Positions 17,685-27,838 are shown, numbered from the stretch's first letter. The stretch: DNA of 64,000 nucleotides from Bacteroidaceae bacterium HV4-6-C5C (GCA_007896885.1 VOIU01000007.1:62001-126000); one strand, 5' to 3'. The notes: generated by a model not told the origin, from the sequence alone. Numbers and translations are program-made.

Positions 17685-18806
17685 ATGAAGTTATTTGATG
17701 TATATCCCTTGTTTGACATTAATATTGTCAAAGGAAAAGGTTGCCACGTATGGGACGAGAATGGAACGGAATATCTCGATCTCTATGGTGGGCATGCCGT
17801 CATTTCAATCGGTCACTCTCATCCCCACTATGTGGAGATGATCAGTAAGCAAGTGGCAACACTTGGATTTTATTCCAATTCCGTGATCAACAAACTGCAG
17901 CAGCAAGTAGCAGAACGCCTTGGCAAAATCTGCGGCTACGACGATTACTCACTGTTTTTGATCAACAGTGGTGCAGAAGCTAACGAGAATGCACTCAAAT
18001 TGTCCTCGTTCTATAATGGGCGCACTCGAATCGTTTCTTTCGGAAAGTCTTTTCATGGGCGGACTTCACTAGCAGTGGAAACCACGGATAATCCTAAAAT
18101 CATAGCTCCCATCAACAATAATCGACATGTCACTTACTTGCCTTTAAATGACATATCCGCCATGCAGGCAGAATTGGAAAAAGGAGACGTCTGTGCTGTT
18201 ATCATCGAAGGTATTCAAGGTGTTGGTGGCATTCAATTTCCTACAGACGAGTTCATGCAATCTTTGCGGAAAGTATGTACGAAGCATAACACCATACTAA
18301 TTCTCGACGAAATCCAAAGTGGTTACGGACGGAGTGGCAAGTTCTTTGCCCATCAGTACAACGGAATCAAAGCCGATATCATTACCGTAGCTAAAGGCAT
18401 TGGTAATGGCTTTCCAATGGCAGGTGTTATTATCAGCCCGATATTCAACCCGGTATATGGTCAGCTTGGCACTACATTCGGGGGAAATCATTTGGCTTGC
18501 AGTGCGGCATTAGCTGTACTCGACGTATTGGAAGACGAGAAGTTGGTGGAGAACGCTGCCAACATCGGTGACTATTTATTGACGGAGTTAAAGAAGTTCC
18601 CTCAAATAAAGGAAGTTCGTGGCCGCGGTCTTATGATAGGGTTAGAGTTTGAACAACCTGTAAAAGAGATAAGGAGTCGTTTATTAAAAGAGCAGCATGT
18701 ATTCACCGGAGTGAGTGGAACAAATGTTATTCGATTGCTACCTCCCCTTTGCCTTAGTATGGAAGAAGCAAATATCTTCCTCGAACGGTTCAAACAAGTT
18801 TTATAA
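17685..18806 (+). CDS. argD: N-acetyl/N-succinylornithine aminotransferase
   Basis: PLP-dependent class III aminotransferase making N-acylornithine from the semialdehyde and glutamate. 373 residues. Seen: INSGAEANENALKL (PLP phosphate site), LILDEIQSGYGRSGKFFA with the Asp that contacts the pyridine nitrogen, and the Schiff-base lysine in TVAKGIGNGFPMAGV (about residue 236), then GQLGTTFGGNHLAC. Last gene of the argR-argD series; a strong terminator follows at 18844-18891. Confidence 0.93.
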   Translation: MKLFDVYPLFDINIVKGKGCHVWDENGTEYLDLYGGHAVISIGHSHPHYVEMISKQVATLGFYSNSVINKLQQQVAERLGKICGYDDYSLFLINSGAEANENALKLSSFYNGRTRIVSFGKSFHGRTSLAVETTDNPKIIAPINNNRHVTYLPLNDISAMQAELEKGDVCAVIIEGIQGVGGIQFPTDEFMQSLRKVCTKHNTILILDEIQSGYGRSGKFFAHQYNGIKADIITVAKGIGNGFPMAGVIISPIFNPVYGQLGTTFGGNHLACSAALAVLDVLEDEKLVENAANIGDYLLTELKKFPQIKEVRGRGLMIGLEFEQPVKEIRSRLLKEQHVFTGVSGTNVIRLLPPLCLSMEEANIFLERFKQVL

Positions 18807-18843
18807 AACTTTACGTTTAGATATTTGATAGATTATCAGCATC

Positions 18844-18891
18844 AAAAGTAACCCTCCGAAATCCAAATAAGAATTAGGCTGGGTTACTTTT
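18844..18891 (+). terminator. intrinsic terminator after argD
   Basis: Perfect 11-bp stem AAAAGTAACCC / GGGTTACTTTT with a 26-nt loop, followed by G and seven T residues. Confidence 0.85.
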
Positions 18892-19032
18892 GTTTTTTTA
18901 GGAATATCCGTAAGTTTAAAATACAAATGTAGAAACACAAAGCATCAAACAAGGCTATCTTATTGCCAGATTCACTGGAATTTGTACTTTAGCGGAGAAA
19001 TAAGACAGTAACATGCTTTTAAATAGAATAAT

Positions 19033-19806
19033 ATGAAAATAGCCATTATCGGAGCAGGCAACATGGGTGGCTCTATTGCCCGCGGATTAGCAAAGGGGAG
19101 TATAATCTCCACCACTGATATTACCGTATCCAACCCTTCGGAGCAAAAGCTTAACATGTTGAAAAGCGAGTTTCCAACCTTGCATATCACTCAAAACAAT
19201 CAGGAAGCAGCAAAAAATGCAGAGATTGTTATTCTCGCGGTGAAACCCTGGCTGATCAAAAGCGTTATCAACGGACTGACATTGACAAAGAAACAAATCA
19301 TTGTATCGGTTGCGGCAGGCATCAGTTTCGAAGAATTGTGTTGCGATTTGAATGAAACCGAAATGACGCTATTCCGGCTTATTCCGAATACTGCCATTAG
19401 TCAATTATGCAGTATGACGCTTATATCAAGCTATAATGCCACACCTGCACTGGAACAACAAATGCTCGATATCTTTAATGAGATGGGACTCGCCCTCATT
19501 ATCCCCGAAGAGAAGTTAGCCGCAGGTACGGCATTAACATCTTGTGGCATCGCTTATGTCTTGAAGTATATTCAAGCAGCTATGCAAGCGGGCATAGAAA
19601 TGGGAATATACCCCAAGGACGGAATGAAAATGGTAGCCCAATCTGTAAAAGGTGCAGCCGAACTGATTTTAAATAATGAGACTCATCCCAGTGTGGAAAT
19701 AGACAAAGTTTGCACCCCGGGAGGAATCACCATCAAAGGAATAAACGAGCTGGATCATGCCGGATTTACTTCAGCAGTAATCAAAGCAATGAAAGCATCA
19801 AAATAA
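19033..19806 (+). CDS. proC: pyrroline-5-carboxylate reductase
   Basis: Final step of proline synthesis, NAD(P)H reduction of pyrroline-5-carboxylate. 257 residues, slightly short but complete for the family. N-terminal Rossmann motif IAIIGAGNMGGSIARGL (residues 3-19), AVKPWLI, VSVAAGISFEELC, RLIPNTAI, and the C-terminal helical dimerisation domain with CTPGGITIKGINELD. It stands alone between the argD terminator and the XRE-cupin gene; proB and proA are 21 kb further right. Confidence 0.96.
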   Translation: MKIAIIGAGNMGGSIARGLAKGSIISTTDITVSNPSEQKLNMLKSEFPTLHITQNNQEAAKNAEIVILAVKPWLIKSVINGLTLTKKQIIVSVAAGISFEELCCDLNETEMTLFRLIPNTAISQLCSMTLISSYNATPALEQQMLDIFNEMGLALIIPEEKLAAGTALTSCGIAYVLKYIQAAMQAGIEMGIYPKDGMKMVAQSVKGAAELILNNETHPSVEIDKVCTPGGITIKGINELDHAGFTSAVIKAMKASK

Positions 19807-19874
19807 GGTAATCTGATCTTAAATAACCATGAAGACACACACTAGAGGCTAATATATGGGGCTTATAAACCATC

Positions 19875-19954
19875 TTTTTTTACCCCGTATATTGTTTTTT
19901 CACCCCGCAGTTTGTCTTTTTATCCCGATCACTACCTCTTAGCCCCTTTTTTTT
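19875..19954. repeat. 20-bp phased direct repeats upstream of XRE-cupin gene
   Basis: Four head-to-tail 20-bp units start at 19875, 19895, 19915 and 19935. The conserved core is a T-rich run followed by ACCCCG (TTTTTTTACCCCG, TTTTTTCACCCCG, TCTTTTTATCCCG, CCTCTTAGCCCCT). The last unit is the most diverged. The block ends 109 nt before the regulator gene at 20064. Confidence 0.7.
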
Positions 19955-20063
19955 GCATAGCCCGCGAAACCGTTGTTTGTTTGCAGCGGCAAATGCGAAA
20001 AGGGAATAGAAAACATCGACGAATAAACGGTATTTTTAATTCTAATATCATTAACCAACCAAT

Positions 20064-20618
20064 ATGGATGAACAAATAAAACAAATTGCAGAACGTCTTT
20101 ATGGACTCCGCGAAGTATTGGAGCTCACTGCTGAAAATCTCGCTAAAGAATGCGATATTCCGGTTGAAGACTACCGCTTGGCGGAATCAGGCGAATATGA
20201 CATTTCGGTGAGTATGCTACAGAAGATAGCACGCACTTATGGCATTACGTTGGACGCACTGATGTTTGGCGAAGAACCAAAGATGAATACTTACTTTTTA
20301 ACCCGTGCCGGAAAAGGAGTCAGTATTGAGCGTACTAAAGCTTACAAGTACGAAGCTCTTGCCGCCGGTTTCATCAATCGTAAAGCAGATCCGTTCATTG
20401 TGACGGTAGAGCCTAAGCCTGATAATGAACCCATGATGTTCAATAATCATGGAGGACAAGAGTTCAATTTTGTCATTGAAGGGCGTATGCTCGTTATTAT
20501 TGAAGGGAAAGAATTAATACTCAACGAAGGAGATAGTTTATATTTCAATTCTCAATTGCCGCATGGCATGAAAGCGCTCGATGGTAAAACCGTACGCTTC
20601 TTAGCCGTCATCATGTAA
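20064..20618 (+). CDS. XRE-family HTH - cupin transcriptional regulator
   Basis: 184 residues. N-terminal lambda-repressor-type helix-turn-helix (about 8-62: [39 protein letters not shown]); C-terminal cupin_2 beta-barrel (about 105-184: [37 protein letters not shown]) that normally senses a small ligand or metal. It is 13 nt upstream of the acyl-CoA synthetase gene, so it probably regulates that enzyme and itself; the four 20-bp repeats just upstream are the obvious candidate operators. The ligand is unknown. Confidence 0.9.
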   Translation: MDEQIKQIAERLYGLREVLELTAENLAKECDIPVEDYRLAESGEYDISVSMLQKIARTYGITLDALMFGEEPKMNTYFLTRAGKGVSIERTKAYKYEALAAGFINRKADPFIVTVEPKPDNEPMMFNNHGGQEFNFVIEGRMLVIIEGKELILNEGDSLYFNSQLPHGMKALDGKTVRFLAVIM

Positions 20619-20631
20619 TTTTATTAAAGTT

Positions 20632-22287
20632 ATGGTAGAAAAATTTTTAGCACAAACATCTTTTACTTCGCAGGAAGATTTTATCCAGAATCTTAAAATA
20701 AACGTACCGGAAAACTTCAATTTTGGATATGATGTAGTTGACGAGTGGGCAGCCGAACAACCGGACAAACCGGCACTACTATGGACTAATGACAAAGGGG
20801 ATCACCGCCAGTTCACTTTTGCAGAAATGAAAAAGTATACCGACCAGACTGCGTCTTACTTTCAAAGTCTGGGTATAGGACATGGCGATATGGTAATGTT
20901 AATCTTAAAACGTCGTTATGAATTTTGGTTCAGTATCATAGCATTGCATAAGATTGGAGCTATTGTCATACCGGCAACGCATCTACTTACTAAAAAAGAT
21001 ATCGTATATCGTTGCAACGCTGCCGATATTAAAATGATTGTTTGCGCGGGAGAATCGGTAATCACCGACCATATCACTGCCGCCATGCCTGACTCTCCCA
21101 CTGTGAAACATTTAGTGAGTGTTGGTCCCGAAATTCCTGAAGGCTATGGTGATTTTCATTATAATATAGAACATTCAGCTCCGTTCGTTAAACCGGAACA
21201 CCCTAATAAGAATGAAGATATTTCATTAATGTATTTCACAAGCGGTACCACAGGCGAACCCAAAATGGTGGCGCATGACTTTACTTATCCGTTAGGGCAT
21301 ATCGTTACCGGAAGCATCTGGCATAATCTACACGAAGACAGTCTACACCTTACCATTGCTGATACAGGATGGGGAAAAGCTGTATGGGGAAAACTTTACG
21401 GACAATGGATTGCAGGGGCCAATATATTTGTCTATGATCATGAGAAATTCACTCCCGCAGATATTTTAGAGAAAATCCATGACTATCGGGTGACTTCCCT
21501 TTGTGCCCCTCCCACTATATTCCGTTTCCTCATTCACGAAGACCTCACGAAATATGATCTTTCATGCCTGAAATATTGTACTATCGCAGGTGAAGCTTTA
21601 AATCCGGCTGTCTTCGAAACATTCAAGAAGCTTACCGGAATCTGTTTGATGGAGGGTTTTGGGCAGACAGAGACCACACTAACTATTGCAACTATGCCTT
21701 GGATGACTCCAAAACCAGGAAGTATGGGATTGCCAAATCCACAATATGACGTAGATCTTATCGACCACGAAGGGCGTTCGGTAGAAGCTGGCGAACAAGG
21801 AGAGATTGTAATTCGTACCGATAAAGGCAAACCTATCGGATTATTCAAAGAGTACTATCGCGACGCAGCTTTAACTCACGATGCATGGCATGATAATATT
21901 TATTACACTGGTGATGTAGCGTGGAAAGACGAAGATGGTTACTTTTGGTTTGTCGGTCGTACGGACGATGTGATCAAAAGCTCGGGTTACCGCATCGGTC
22001 CTTTCGAAGTGGAAAGTGCTTTAATGACTCACCCAGCAGTAGTGGAATGTGCTATAACCGGGGTACCGGATGCCATACGCGGGCAAGTTGTGAAAGCTAC
22101 CATTGTTCTCTCAAAAGCCTATAAAGGAAAAGAAGGAGAAGCACTGATTAAGGAGTTGCAGGACCACGTGAAGAAAGTGACTGCTCCTTATAAGTATCCA
22201 CGCGTCATCGAGTTTGTAGATGAATTGCCCAAAACAATAAGCGGAAAGATACGTCGTGTGGAGATAAGGCAAAATGACGAAAAATAA
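20632..22287 (+). CDS. AMP-forming acyl-CoA synthetase (AMP-binding protein)
   Basis: 551 residues of the ANL superfamily, catalysing carboxylate activation through an acyl-AMP to the CoA thioester. Motif A3 [18 protein letters not shown] (about 200-217), A5 [11 protein letters not shown]7 [21 protein letters not shown]8 hinge [15 protein letters not shown], and the catalytic lysine in [12 protein letters not shown] near the C-terminus are all present. The overall pattern is closest to medium-chain or aromatic acyl-CoA synthetases rather than acetyl-CoA synthetase. It is coupled to the XRE-cupin gene; substrate unknown. Confidence 0.9.
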   Translation: MVEKFLAQTSFTSQEDFIQNLKINVPENFNFGYDVVDEWAAEQPDKPALLWTNDKGDHRQFTFAEMKKYTDQTASYFQSLGIGHGDMVMLILKRRYEFWFSIIALHKIGAIVIPATHLLTKKDIVYRCNAADIKMIVCAGESVITDHITAAMPDSPTVKHLVSVGPEIPEGYGDFHYNIEHSAPFVKPEHPNKNEDISLMYFTSGTTGEPKMVAHDFTYPLGHIVTGSIWHNLHEDSLHLTIADTGWGKAVWGKLYGQWIAGANIFVYDHEKFTPADILEKIHDYRVTSLCAPPTIFRFLIHEDLTKYDLSCLKYCTIAGEALNPAVFETFKKLTGICLMEGFGQTETTLTIATMPWMTPKPGSMGLPNPQYDVDLIDHEGRSVEAGEQGEIVIRTDKGKPIGLFKEYYRDAALTHDAWHDNIYYTGDVAWKDEDGYFWFVGRTDDVIKSSGYRIGPFEVESALMTHPAVVECAITGVPDAIRGQVVKATIVLSKAYKGKEGEALIKELQDHVKKVTAPYKYPRVIEFVDELPKTISGKIRRVEIRQNDEK

Positions 22288-22402
22288 TAACCACTCAAAA
22301 TGAGGAATGAATCAAAAGTCTCGAATCATTGACTTCCTTTCAAAAAGAAGTAGTGAATAGTATTCAACACCAAAGCGCAGACTGATGATACCCCTCAAAT
22401 GC

Positions 22403-22452
22403 AAAAAGGAAGTTGTACCCTGTCTTATAGACTTGTGTACAACTTCCTTTTT
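22403..22452. terminator. bidirectional terminator
   Basis: Stem AAAAAGGAAGTTGTAC / GTACAACTTCCTTTTT (16 bp) with an 18-nt loop and T-runs in both directions, between the convergent acyl-CoA synthetase and GH20 genes. Confidence 0.85.
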
Positions 22453-22492
22453 TTATAGCTCAAGTAATCCAAATATGCTGCTGCAAAAAGAA

Positions 22493-24193
22493 TTACCTCT
22501 TCCTCTCTACATCTTCTGTCGTGAAAAAGGCATCGGAATAACGCGCACCCCATAAATCATAACGGTCGAATTGGGCTACCATCTTACGAGAGAAGTTTGT
22601 CCAATCTTTCTTATTTGATGGCGACCAAAGGTTCTCAGCTAAAGCCGAAAGACGAGGAAAAATGGAAAATTCCACTTTCCATGTTGTAGGTACATACTCG
22701 GTCCACAAACAGCCCTGCCCCCCTAAGACCAATTGTTTTTGACTATCCGTCAGCGAGTCCGGTACAAGTTGGAAATTGTAAACTTTCTCTAGCGACAAAG
22801 GTCCACGAGGTCCAACTTCAGATTGGGTTCGTGTTTCCTTGATATTAAAATATGACCAAGCGGAACATGTAAAAATTGTATGATGCCCCGTTTTTAAGGC
22901 CTTCACGCCATAGTCAGGACGCCTCCAATTCATAACCACACAGTCTTCGGATATGCCGCCCTCCAATATTTCATCCCAACCAATCAAAGTTTTACCCTTC
23001 TTATTCACCACCTTCTGTACAAAATGAATAAAATAGCTCTGCAAAGCTTTTTCATCTTTTAAATTGTGGTCATGCATAAACTGCTGAGTCTGTTCTGACT
23101 CCTGCCACCACCGTTTAGCACACTCATCTCCGCCAACGTGAATATACTGCCCCGGAAAGAGATCGCAAAGTTCGGAAAAGACATCTTTTAGAAAATCAAA
23201 AACCTCAGGCTTAGGAGCTAATACATTATTAAACTTATTAAAAATCCCCCAAGTGAGTGCGGTTTTCTTCGGTTCATCGGGAGTCGTACTGAATTGTGGA
23301 TAGGTAGCTAGCACAGCCATGCAATGCCCCGGAATATCGATTTCCGGAATAACGTTGATATGCCTGTCCGCTGCATACTTCAATATTTCACGAACATCCT
23401 CATGCGTGTAATAACCGCCGTAGGGTAAAGGTTGGTATGTTCCGGGATATAACCCCAGAATTTCTCCTTCACGCACAGAACCGTTCCGGGTCAATTCAGG
23501 CCGGCATTTCATTTCAATACGCCAACCTTGATCATCGGTCAGATGCCAATGAAAATAATTCAGTTTATGCAGAGCCATATAATCCAAATACTTCTTAATA
23601 TATGCTACAGGAAAGAAATGACGCACCACATCTAAGTGCATACCTCGATATGAAAATCGGGGATAATCATTGATTTCCAAAGTCGGAAGCAGTGGTATTA
23701 TTCCTGCACGCATAGGCAATAATTGAATCAAGGTCTGAACACCGTAAAAAACTCCCGCCTCATCATTCCCTTCAATATGAATCCCGGACGATGGTGAAAT
23801 TCGCAGTCGATAACCACCTGATATCTTTCCATTATTCATACTAGAAAGTACTATTCCACGAAAAGTATCTTCAGCTAAAATAGTCGATTTCATATCAGCA
23901 CTATTAAGCTTATTCGACGCTCTCTTCTTTCGAGTTTTCATATCTCTCGGGAACTCTTTTTTGAGAGGAATACCAAGGTAGCGATCAAGATAATCTGTCA
24001 GAAAATCCGCCGAACTCGCTAAAGACGATTCAGAGACATAAACCGGCATATTAGGAACGATTTGAAGGCAACTCCCTTCTTTTAAAACTACCTCAGCCGG
24101 CTCAGGAATAATATTCAAAAAGTTCTGTTGTGACTGAGCGCTGAACGATGTAAGGGTTAATAATGTAGCAGTCATAAAAAGTTTAATAAACAT
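22493..24193 (-). CDS. secreted GH20 beta-N-acetylhexosaminidase
   Basis: Exo-acting enzyme that removes terminal beta-GlcNAc/GalNAc from glycans by substrate-assisted catalysis. The start at 24193 (566 residues) is chosen over the longer frame to 24277 because MFIKLFMTATLLTLTSF is a proper signal peptide and because a -7 promoter box (24222-24229) lies inside the longer frame. GH20b domain about 25-175; catalytic TIM barrel from about 183: SYRGMHLDVVRHFFPV, NYFHWHLTDDQGWRIE, and the catalytic Asp356-Glu357 pair in HVGGDECAKRWW. An insertion of basic residues (TRKKRASNK, about 87-95) interrupts the N-terminal domain. Divergent from the GH3 gene. Confidence 0.93.
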   Translation of the reverse strand: MFIKLFMTATLLTLTSFSAQSQQNFLNIIPEPAEVVLKEGSCLQIVPNMPVYVSESSLASSADFLTDYLDRYLGIPLKKEFPRDMKTRKKRASNKLNSADMKSTILAEDTFRGIVLSSMNNGKISGGYRLRISPSSGIHIEGNDEAGVFYGVQTLIQLLPMRAGIIPLLPTLEINDYPRFSYRGMHLDVVRHFFPVAYIKKYLDYMALHKLNYFHWHLTDDQGWRIEMKCRPELTRNGSVREGEILGLYPGTYQPLPYGGYYTHEDVREILKYAADRHINVIPEIDIPGHCMAVLATYPQFSTTPDEPKKTALTWGIFNKFNNVLAPKPEVFDFLKDVFSELCDLFPGQYIHVGGDECAKRWWQESEQTQQFMHDHNLKDEKALQSYFIHFVQKVVNKKGKTLIGWDEILEGGISEDCVVMNWRRPDYGVKALKTGHHTIFTCSAWSYFNIKETRTQSEVGPRGPLSLEKVYNFQLVPDSLTDSQKQLVLGGQGCLWTEYVPTTWKVEFSIFPRLSALAENLWSPSNKKDWTNFSRKMVAQFDRYDLWGARYSDAFFTTEDVERKR

Positions 24194-24221
24194 AGATGAT
24201 GATTGAATTGATTTATAACTG

Positions 24222-24229
24222 CAAATATA
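24222..24229 (-). promoter_or_regulatory. promoter -7 element for GH20 gene
   Basis: Minus strand TATATTTG, 29 nt before the ATG at 24193. Its position rules against the longer reading frame as the translated one. Confidence 0.6.
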
Positions 24230-24355
24230 AACTTTTAAAAAAAAGTTCGGGCTAGATGACTGGTTTATCATTTGCAAAATATGTCTCTAAGACTAAAGAA
24301 CAATTATTTTTTTTAGTATATTCGTTCCAAAGTAATAAATGTATAGTTATTTGCT

Positions 24356-26674
24356 ATGAAAACACTTATTTCAGCAGCAGTTATTACTACTGCTTTCATG
24401 CTAGCTCCCAATAATATGGAAAAATGGACTGAACACAAATGTGAAGGTTATCACCTTATTACACAGAAGGGTGGTGCTACATTGGGATATTCTCCCAACT
24501 CCGGCATAAAGATTATTTATAAAGACGGATACGCCTTTAAAGATCTGAACGGAAACGGCAAGCTGGACATCTATGAAGATTGGAGGCAGCCGATTGAAAA
24601 ACGAGTGGATGACCTGGTTAGCAAACTCTCAATAGAAGAGATGGCCGGATTAATGCTCTATAGTAATCATGAAGCTATTCCTGCTACTTCATACGACATA
24701 TCCAACTATAACGGGAGACCTTATGCCGAAAGTGGAGCACATCCTTGCGACTTGAGTGACAACCAAAAACGTTTCCTAAAAGAAGATTATCTACGCCACG
24801 TATTGATCACCATTATTGAAAGCCCTGAAGTTGCTGCACGCTGGAATAATAACATACAAGCTTATGTAGAAGGTTTAGGCCACGGCATTCCGGCAAATAA
24901 TTCTTCAGATCCCCGCCATTCAGCCCGATCGGATGCTGAGTTCAATGCCGGAGGAGGAGGTAAAATATCCATGTGGCCTGGATCATTGGGGTTAGCAGCC
25001 ACATTCTCCCCTCAATTAGTAAAGCGCTTCGGTGAAATAGCATCCGAAGAATACCGTGCTTTAGGATTTTCAACAGCTCTTTCACCTCAAGTAGATATTG
25101 CCACAGACCCGCGCTGGTATCGTTGCCAAGGTACATTGGGAGAAGACCCTAAACTCGCAGCTGATCTGGCACGTGCCTATTGTGATGGATTCCAAACCTC
25201 TCTAGGAAAAGAGGAAATAGCTAATGGTTGGGGATTTAAAAGTGTCAATACTATGGTGAAACATTGGCCGGGTGGTGGAGCATGCGAAGCAGGCCGCGAT
25301 GCTCACTACGGATTCGGCAAGTATGCAGTTTATCCTAATCACAATTTTGCCTTACACAAAATACCGTTCACCGAAGGAGCTTTTAAATTGGATGGAAAAA
25401 CCAAGATGGCTTCAGCTGTAATGCCATATTATACGATTTCTTACGGACAAGGATCGGATACTGTAGCAAACAGTTACGATGCAGATATTATTACTCGCCA
25501 GCTGAGGGAAGAAGCTCATTATGATGGCGTGATCTGTACGGATTGGATGGTCACCGCTGATGAAAAACATCCGGGAATACATTCGGGCAAACCATGGGGT
25601 GTCGAACATCTTAGTGTTGCTCAACGTCATTACAAGGCATTAATGGCAGGCGTAGACCAATTTGGAGGCAACAATGATAAAGTTCCGGTATTGGAAGCTT
25701 ATAAAATCGGAGTTAAAGAACATGGAGAGCCTTGGATGCTGAACCGGATGAAGACTTCAGCACGCCGTTTACTTTTGAATATTTTCCGTACAGGCTTATT
25801 TGAGAATCCTTACCTCGACCCTATACACACTGCTAAAACAGTAGGTTGTCCGGCTTTCATGACCGAAGGCTATGAGGCGCAAGTGAAAAGTGTAGTCATG
25901 CTCAAGAATCATGCAGGTACCTTACCCATACAGTCCGGTATTTCTGCTATGAGTAAGAAAAAAGTATATATACCAACCCGTCACGTCCCTGCATATCGGG
26001 GTTTCTGGGGAAACATCATCGAAGCTCAGGACATCAAACCGGTCAGCAATGAGTTAGCTTCCAGATACTTCACGGTAGTAGATAAACCTGAAGACGCCGA
26101 TTTAGCTATTGTATTCATAGAGTCTCCCAATAGTGGTTACGGATATAGCTTAGATGACCTGAAAGCCGGCGGAACAGGTTACCTGCCTATAAGTTTGCAG
26201 TATAGCGACTATACCGCTCATAAAGGCCGGGAGCAAAGCATAGCAGGAGGTGATCCTTATGAAAAGTTCAATAATCGCAGTTACAACGGAAAAAGCACAA
26301 GAACAATAAATATAGGGGATATGGAATTGGTCATTTCCACCAAGAAAGCAATGGGCAAGAAACCTGTGGTTGTATCTGTAAATCTCAGTAACCCTATGGT
26401 AATGAAGGAGATTGAACCTTATGCCGATGCACTTTTCGTAACGTTCGATGTACAAAATCAAGCCGTGTTCGATCTTATTACGGGAAATCGCGAGCCTTCT
26501 GCTCTCCTACCACTACAAATGCCGGCCGATATGGACACAGTAGAAGAACAAGCAGAAGACACACCGCGCGACATGAAATGCTATAGAGATAATGAAGGCA
26601 ATTTATATGACTTTGCTTACGGTATGAATTGGTCGGGAGTTATAAATGATGAGCGCGTAAAGAGATATAAATAA
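24356..26674 (+). CDS. GH3 family beta-glucosidase-like hydrolase
   Basis: 772 residues. Short hydrophobic N-terminus (MKTLISAAVITTAFMLAP) acts as signal peptide or membrane anchor. GH3 N-terminal barrel about 80-440: VKHWPGGG with the substrate-binding Lys302-His303, and the nucleophile Asp396 in GVICTDWMVT. GH3 C-terminal alpha/beta sandwich about 500-770 (VVMLKNHAGTLPI, VVSVNLSNPMVM, FDVQNQAVFDLITG). Residues 64-76 (DLNGNGKLDIYED) form a dockerin/EF-hand-like calcium loop typical of this Bacteroides subgroup. Substrate cannot be read; beta-glucoside or beta-xyloside are the common options. No operon partner follows. Confidence 0.9.
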   Translation: MKTLISAAVITTAFMLAPNNMEKWTEHKCEGYHLITQKGGATLGYSPNSGIKIIYKDGYAFKDLNGNGKLDIYEDWRQPIEKRVDDLVSKLSIEEMAGLMLYSNHEAIPATSYDISNYNGRPYAESGAHPCDLSDNQKRFLKEDYLRHVLITIIESPEVAARWNNNIQAYVEGLGHGIPANNSSDPRHSARSDAEFNAGGGGKISMWPGSLGLAATFSPQLVKRFGEIASEEYRALGFSTALSPQVDIATDPRWYRCQGTLGEDPKLAADLARAYCDGFQTSLGKEEIANGWGFKSVNTMVKHWPGGGACEAGRDAHYGFGKYAVYPNHNFALHKIPFTEGAFKLDGKTKMASAVMPYYTISYGQGSDTVANSYDADIITRQLREEAHYDGVICTDWMVTADEKHPGIHSGKPWGVEHLSVAQRHYKALMAGVDQFGGNNDKVPVLEAYKIGVKEHGEPWMLNRMKTSARRLLLNIFRTGLFENPYLDPIHTAKTVGCPAFMTEGYEAQVKSVVMLKNHAGTLPIQSGISAMSKKKVYIPTRHVPAYRGFWGNIIEAQDIKPVSNELASRYFTVVDKPEDADLAIVFIESPNSGYGYSLDDLKAGGTGYLPISLQYSDYTAHKGREQSIAGGDPYEKFNNRSYNGKSTRTINIGDMELVISTKKAMGKKPVVVSVNLSNPMVMKEIEPYADALFVTFDVQNQAVFDLITGNREPSALLPLQMPADMDTVEEQAEDTPRDMKCYRDNEGNLYDFAYGMNWSGVINDERVKRYK

Positions 26675-26704
26675 GAGAAATAGGTCATTGAGTATCATAA
26701 AAAA

Positions 26705-26739
26705 ACAGATGGTCTGTTGGGCTTCAACAGACCATCTGT
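26705..26739 (-). terminator. terminator between GH3 gene and PepSY-like lipoprotein gene
   Basis: Perfect 15-bp stem ACAGATGGTCTGTTG / CAACAGACCATCTGT, 5-nt loop. The T-run follows on the minus strand, so it mainly serves the leftward lipoprotein gene although it lies 160 nt past its stop. Confidence 0.75.
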
Positions 26740-26824
26740 TAGACCATAACTAATGGTGTATTTCACATCAACAGACATTCTATTTACAACGACTTTAATG
26801 CCAAACAAATATCTGCATTTATCT

Positions 26825-26840
26825 GTTCTTAAGTAAGAAC
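26825..26840. repeat. unexplained 16-bp palindrome
   Basis: GTTCTTA-AG-TAAGAAC, 7-bp arms with a 2-bp centre, located between two convergent genes where no promoter is expected. Confidence 0.5.
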
Positions 26841-26898
26841 AAGCTTCTCAGTAGTATCTGACATTTTTCCAGAAGCCATCGCACTTCTTGTGAATATT

Positions 26899-27768
26899 TC
26901 AAGTGTTAGCACCGATGCAATATCCCAATTCATTTTTATCATTCTTATCAACAAACCAGTATGCATTTCCCTGATCAGACTCGATATAATAAATATTAGT
27001 ATAAGAGAAATCCGGATGCAATCTATTCAAAACGTTTAGCACGTTTTGCGGAATTTGAACGCTCTTATCCAATTCATACCTCGTCTCTTTCCAAAAACCA
27101 TAATCTGTTGTATTTTCGCCCCTAAAGAAGACATATTTAATGATATTTTGATGGAAAATAAAATATTCATGCTCCCCCGCGTTATTTATATAACCCCTTA
27201 TCTGAGCTCCCGCATATTTTTTTGCAATAAAATCAAAATGGTCTTTCGGAAGACCGACAAACCAACGCTGGCTATTGGGAGTCCAGGTCAAAGTTGTCAG
27301 AAACATTCCATCACCATTAATCAAGACGTAATGTTCCACTTTCTCTACATCCTTCCATTTGTACTGAAAATGTAGCATATAAAGAGGTTGTTCTATCTCC
27401 TCTCTTTCAGTCTTGCAAATATCTATGACTTGAGCATCCCCGAATTCTGAATCAGAAAAGGCCTTCTTGACTTTCATTGGAAGTTGACCTATATCATTAA
27501 TTTCAGTACTAGTCATTTTCCAAGAATCGTTTACATACCAGATAGATGCTTCGTTCTTTTCATGATCAATAAAATCAATCTGCTGAATACCATTTGAATA
27601 ACTGTGAAAAGATTTAATTTGTGCAACAGGATATTTTTCTAAGAAATCATTTTTAATTGGCAATGGGACTTCTTTATCTTGCACTTGGTTATCATCATTG
27701 CTACAAGCACCGATAGTGACTAACAAAAAAAATAGTAAAGTAGAATACAGGTAATTTAAAGGTTTCAT
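26899..27768 (-). CDS. PepSY-like (DUF2874-type) lipoprotein
   Basis: 289 residues. Lipoprotein signal LLFFLLVTIGAC with the acylated Cys at 22, then SNDDN. The rest reads as two or three copies of a beta-rich PepSY-like unit: PIKNDFLEKYPVAQIKSFHS (about 36-55) with DFIDHEKNEASIWYVNDSW, and again VGLPKDHFDFIAKKYAGAQI with EYFIFHQNIIKYVFF, then VLNVLNRLHPDFSYTNIYYI. Bacteroides encode many such periplasmic proteins; they are often called BLIP-like and have no established function. Monocistronic; the tRNA pair lies upstream on the same strand. Confidence 0.75.
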   Translation of the reverse strand: MKPLNYLYSTLLFFLLVTIGACSNDDNQVQDKEVPLPIKNDFLEKYPVAQIKSFHSYSNGIQQIDFIDHEKNEASIWYVNDSWKMTSTEINDIGQLPMKVKKAFSDSEFGDAQVIDICKTEREEIEQPLYMLHFQYKWKDVEKVEHYVLINGDGMFLTTLTWTPNSQRWFVGLPKDHFDFIAKKYAGAQIRGYINNAGEHEYFIFHQNIIKYVFFRGENTTDYGFWKETRYELDKSVQIPQNVLNVLNRLHPDFSYTNIYYIESDQGNAYWFVDKNDKNELGYCIGANT

Positions 27769-27838
27769 TTATTCATCAATTAATATTACAAGCATAATAA
27801 ATTAAAGGAGTATAAATATAATGAGTTTGCCTATAACA

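Noticed and set aside
24194..24277. N-terminal extension of the GH20 protein
   Set aside because: The signal peptide begins at 24193 and a promoter box lies within the extension.
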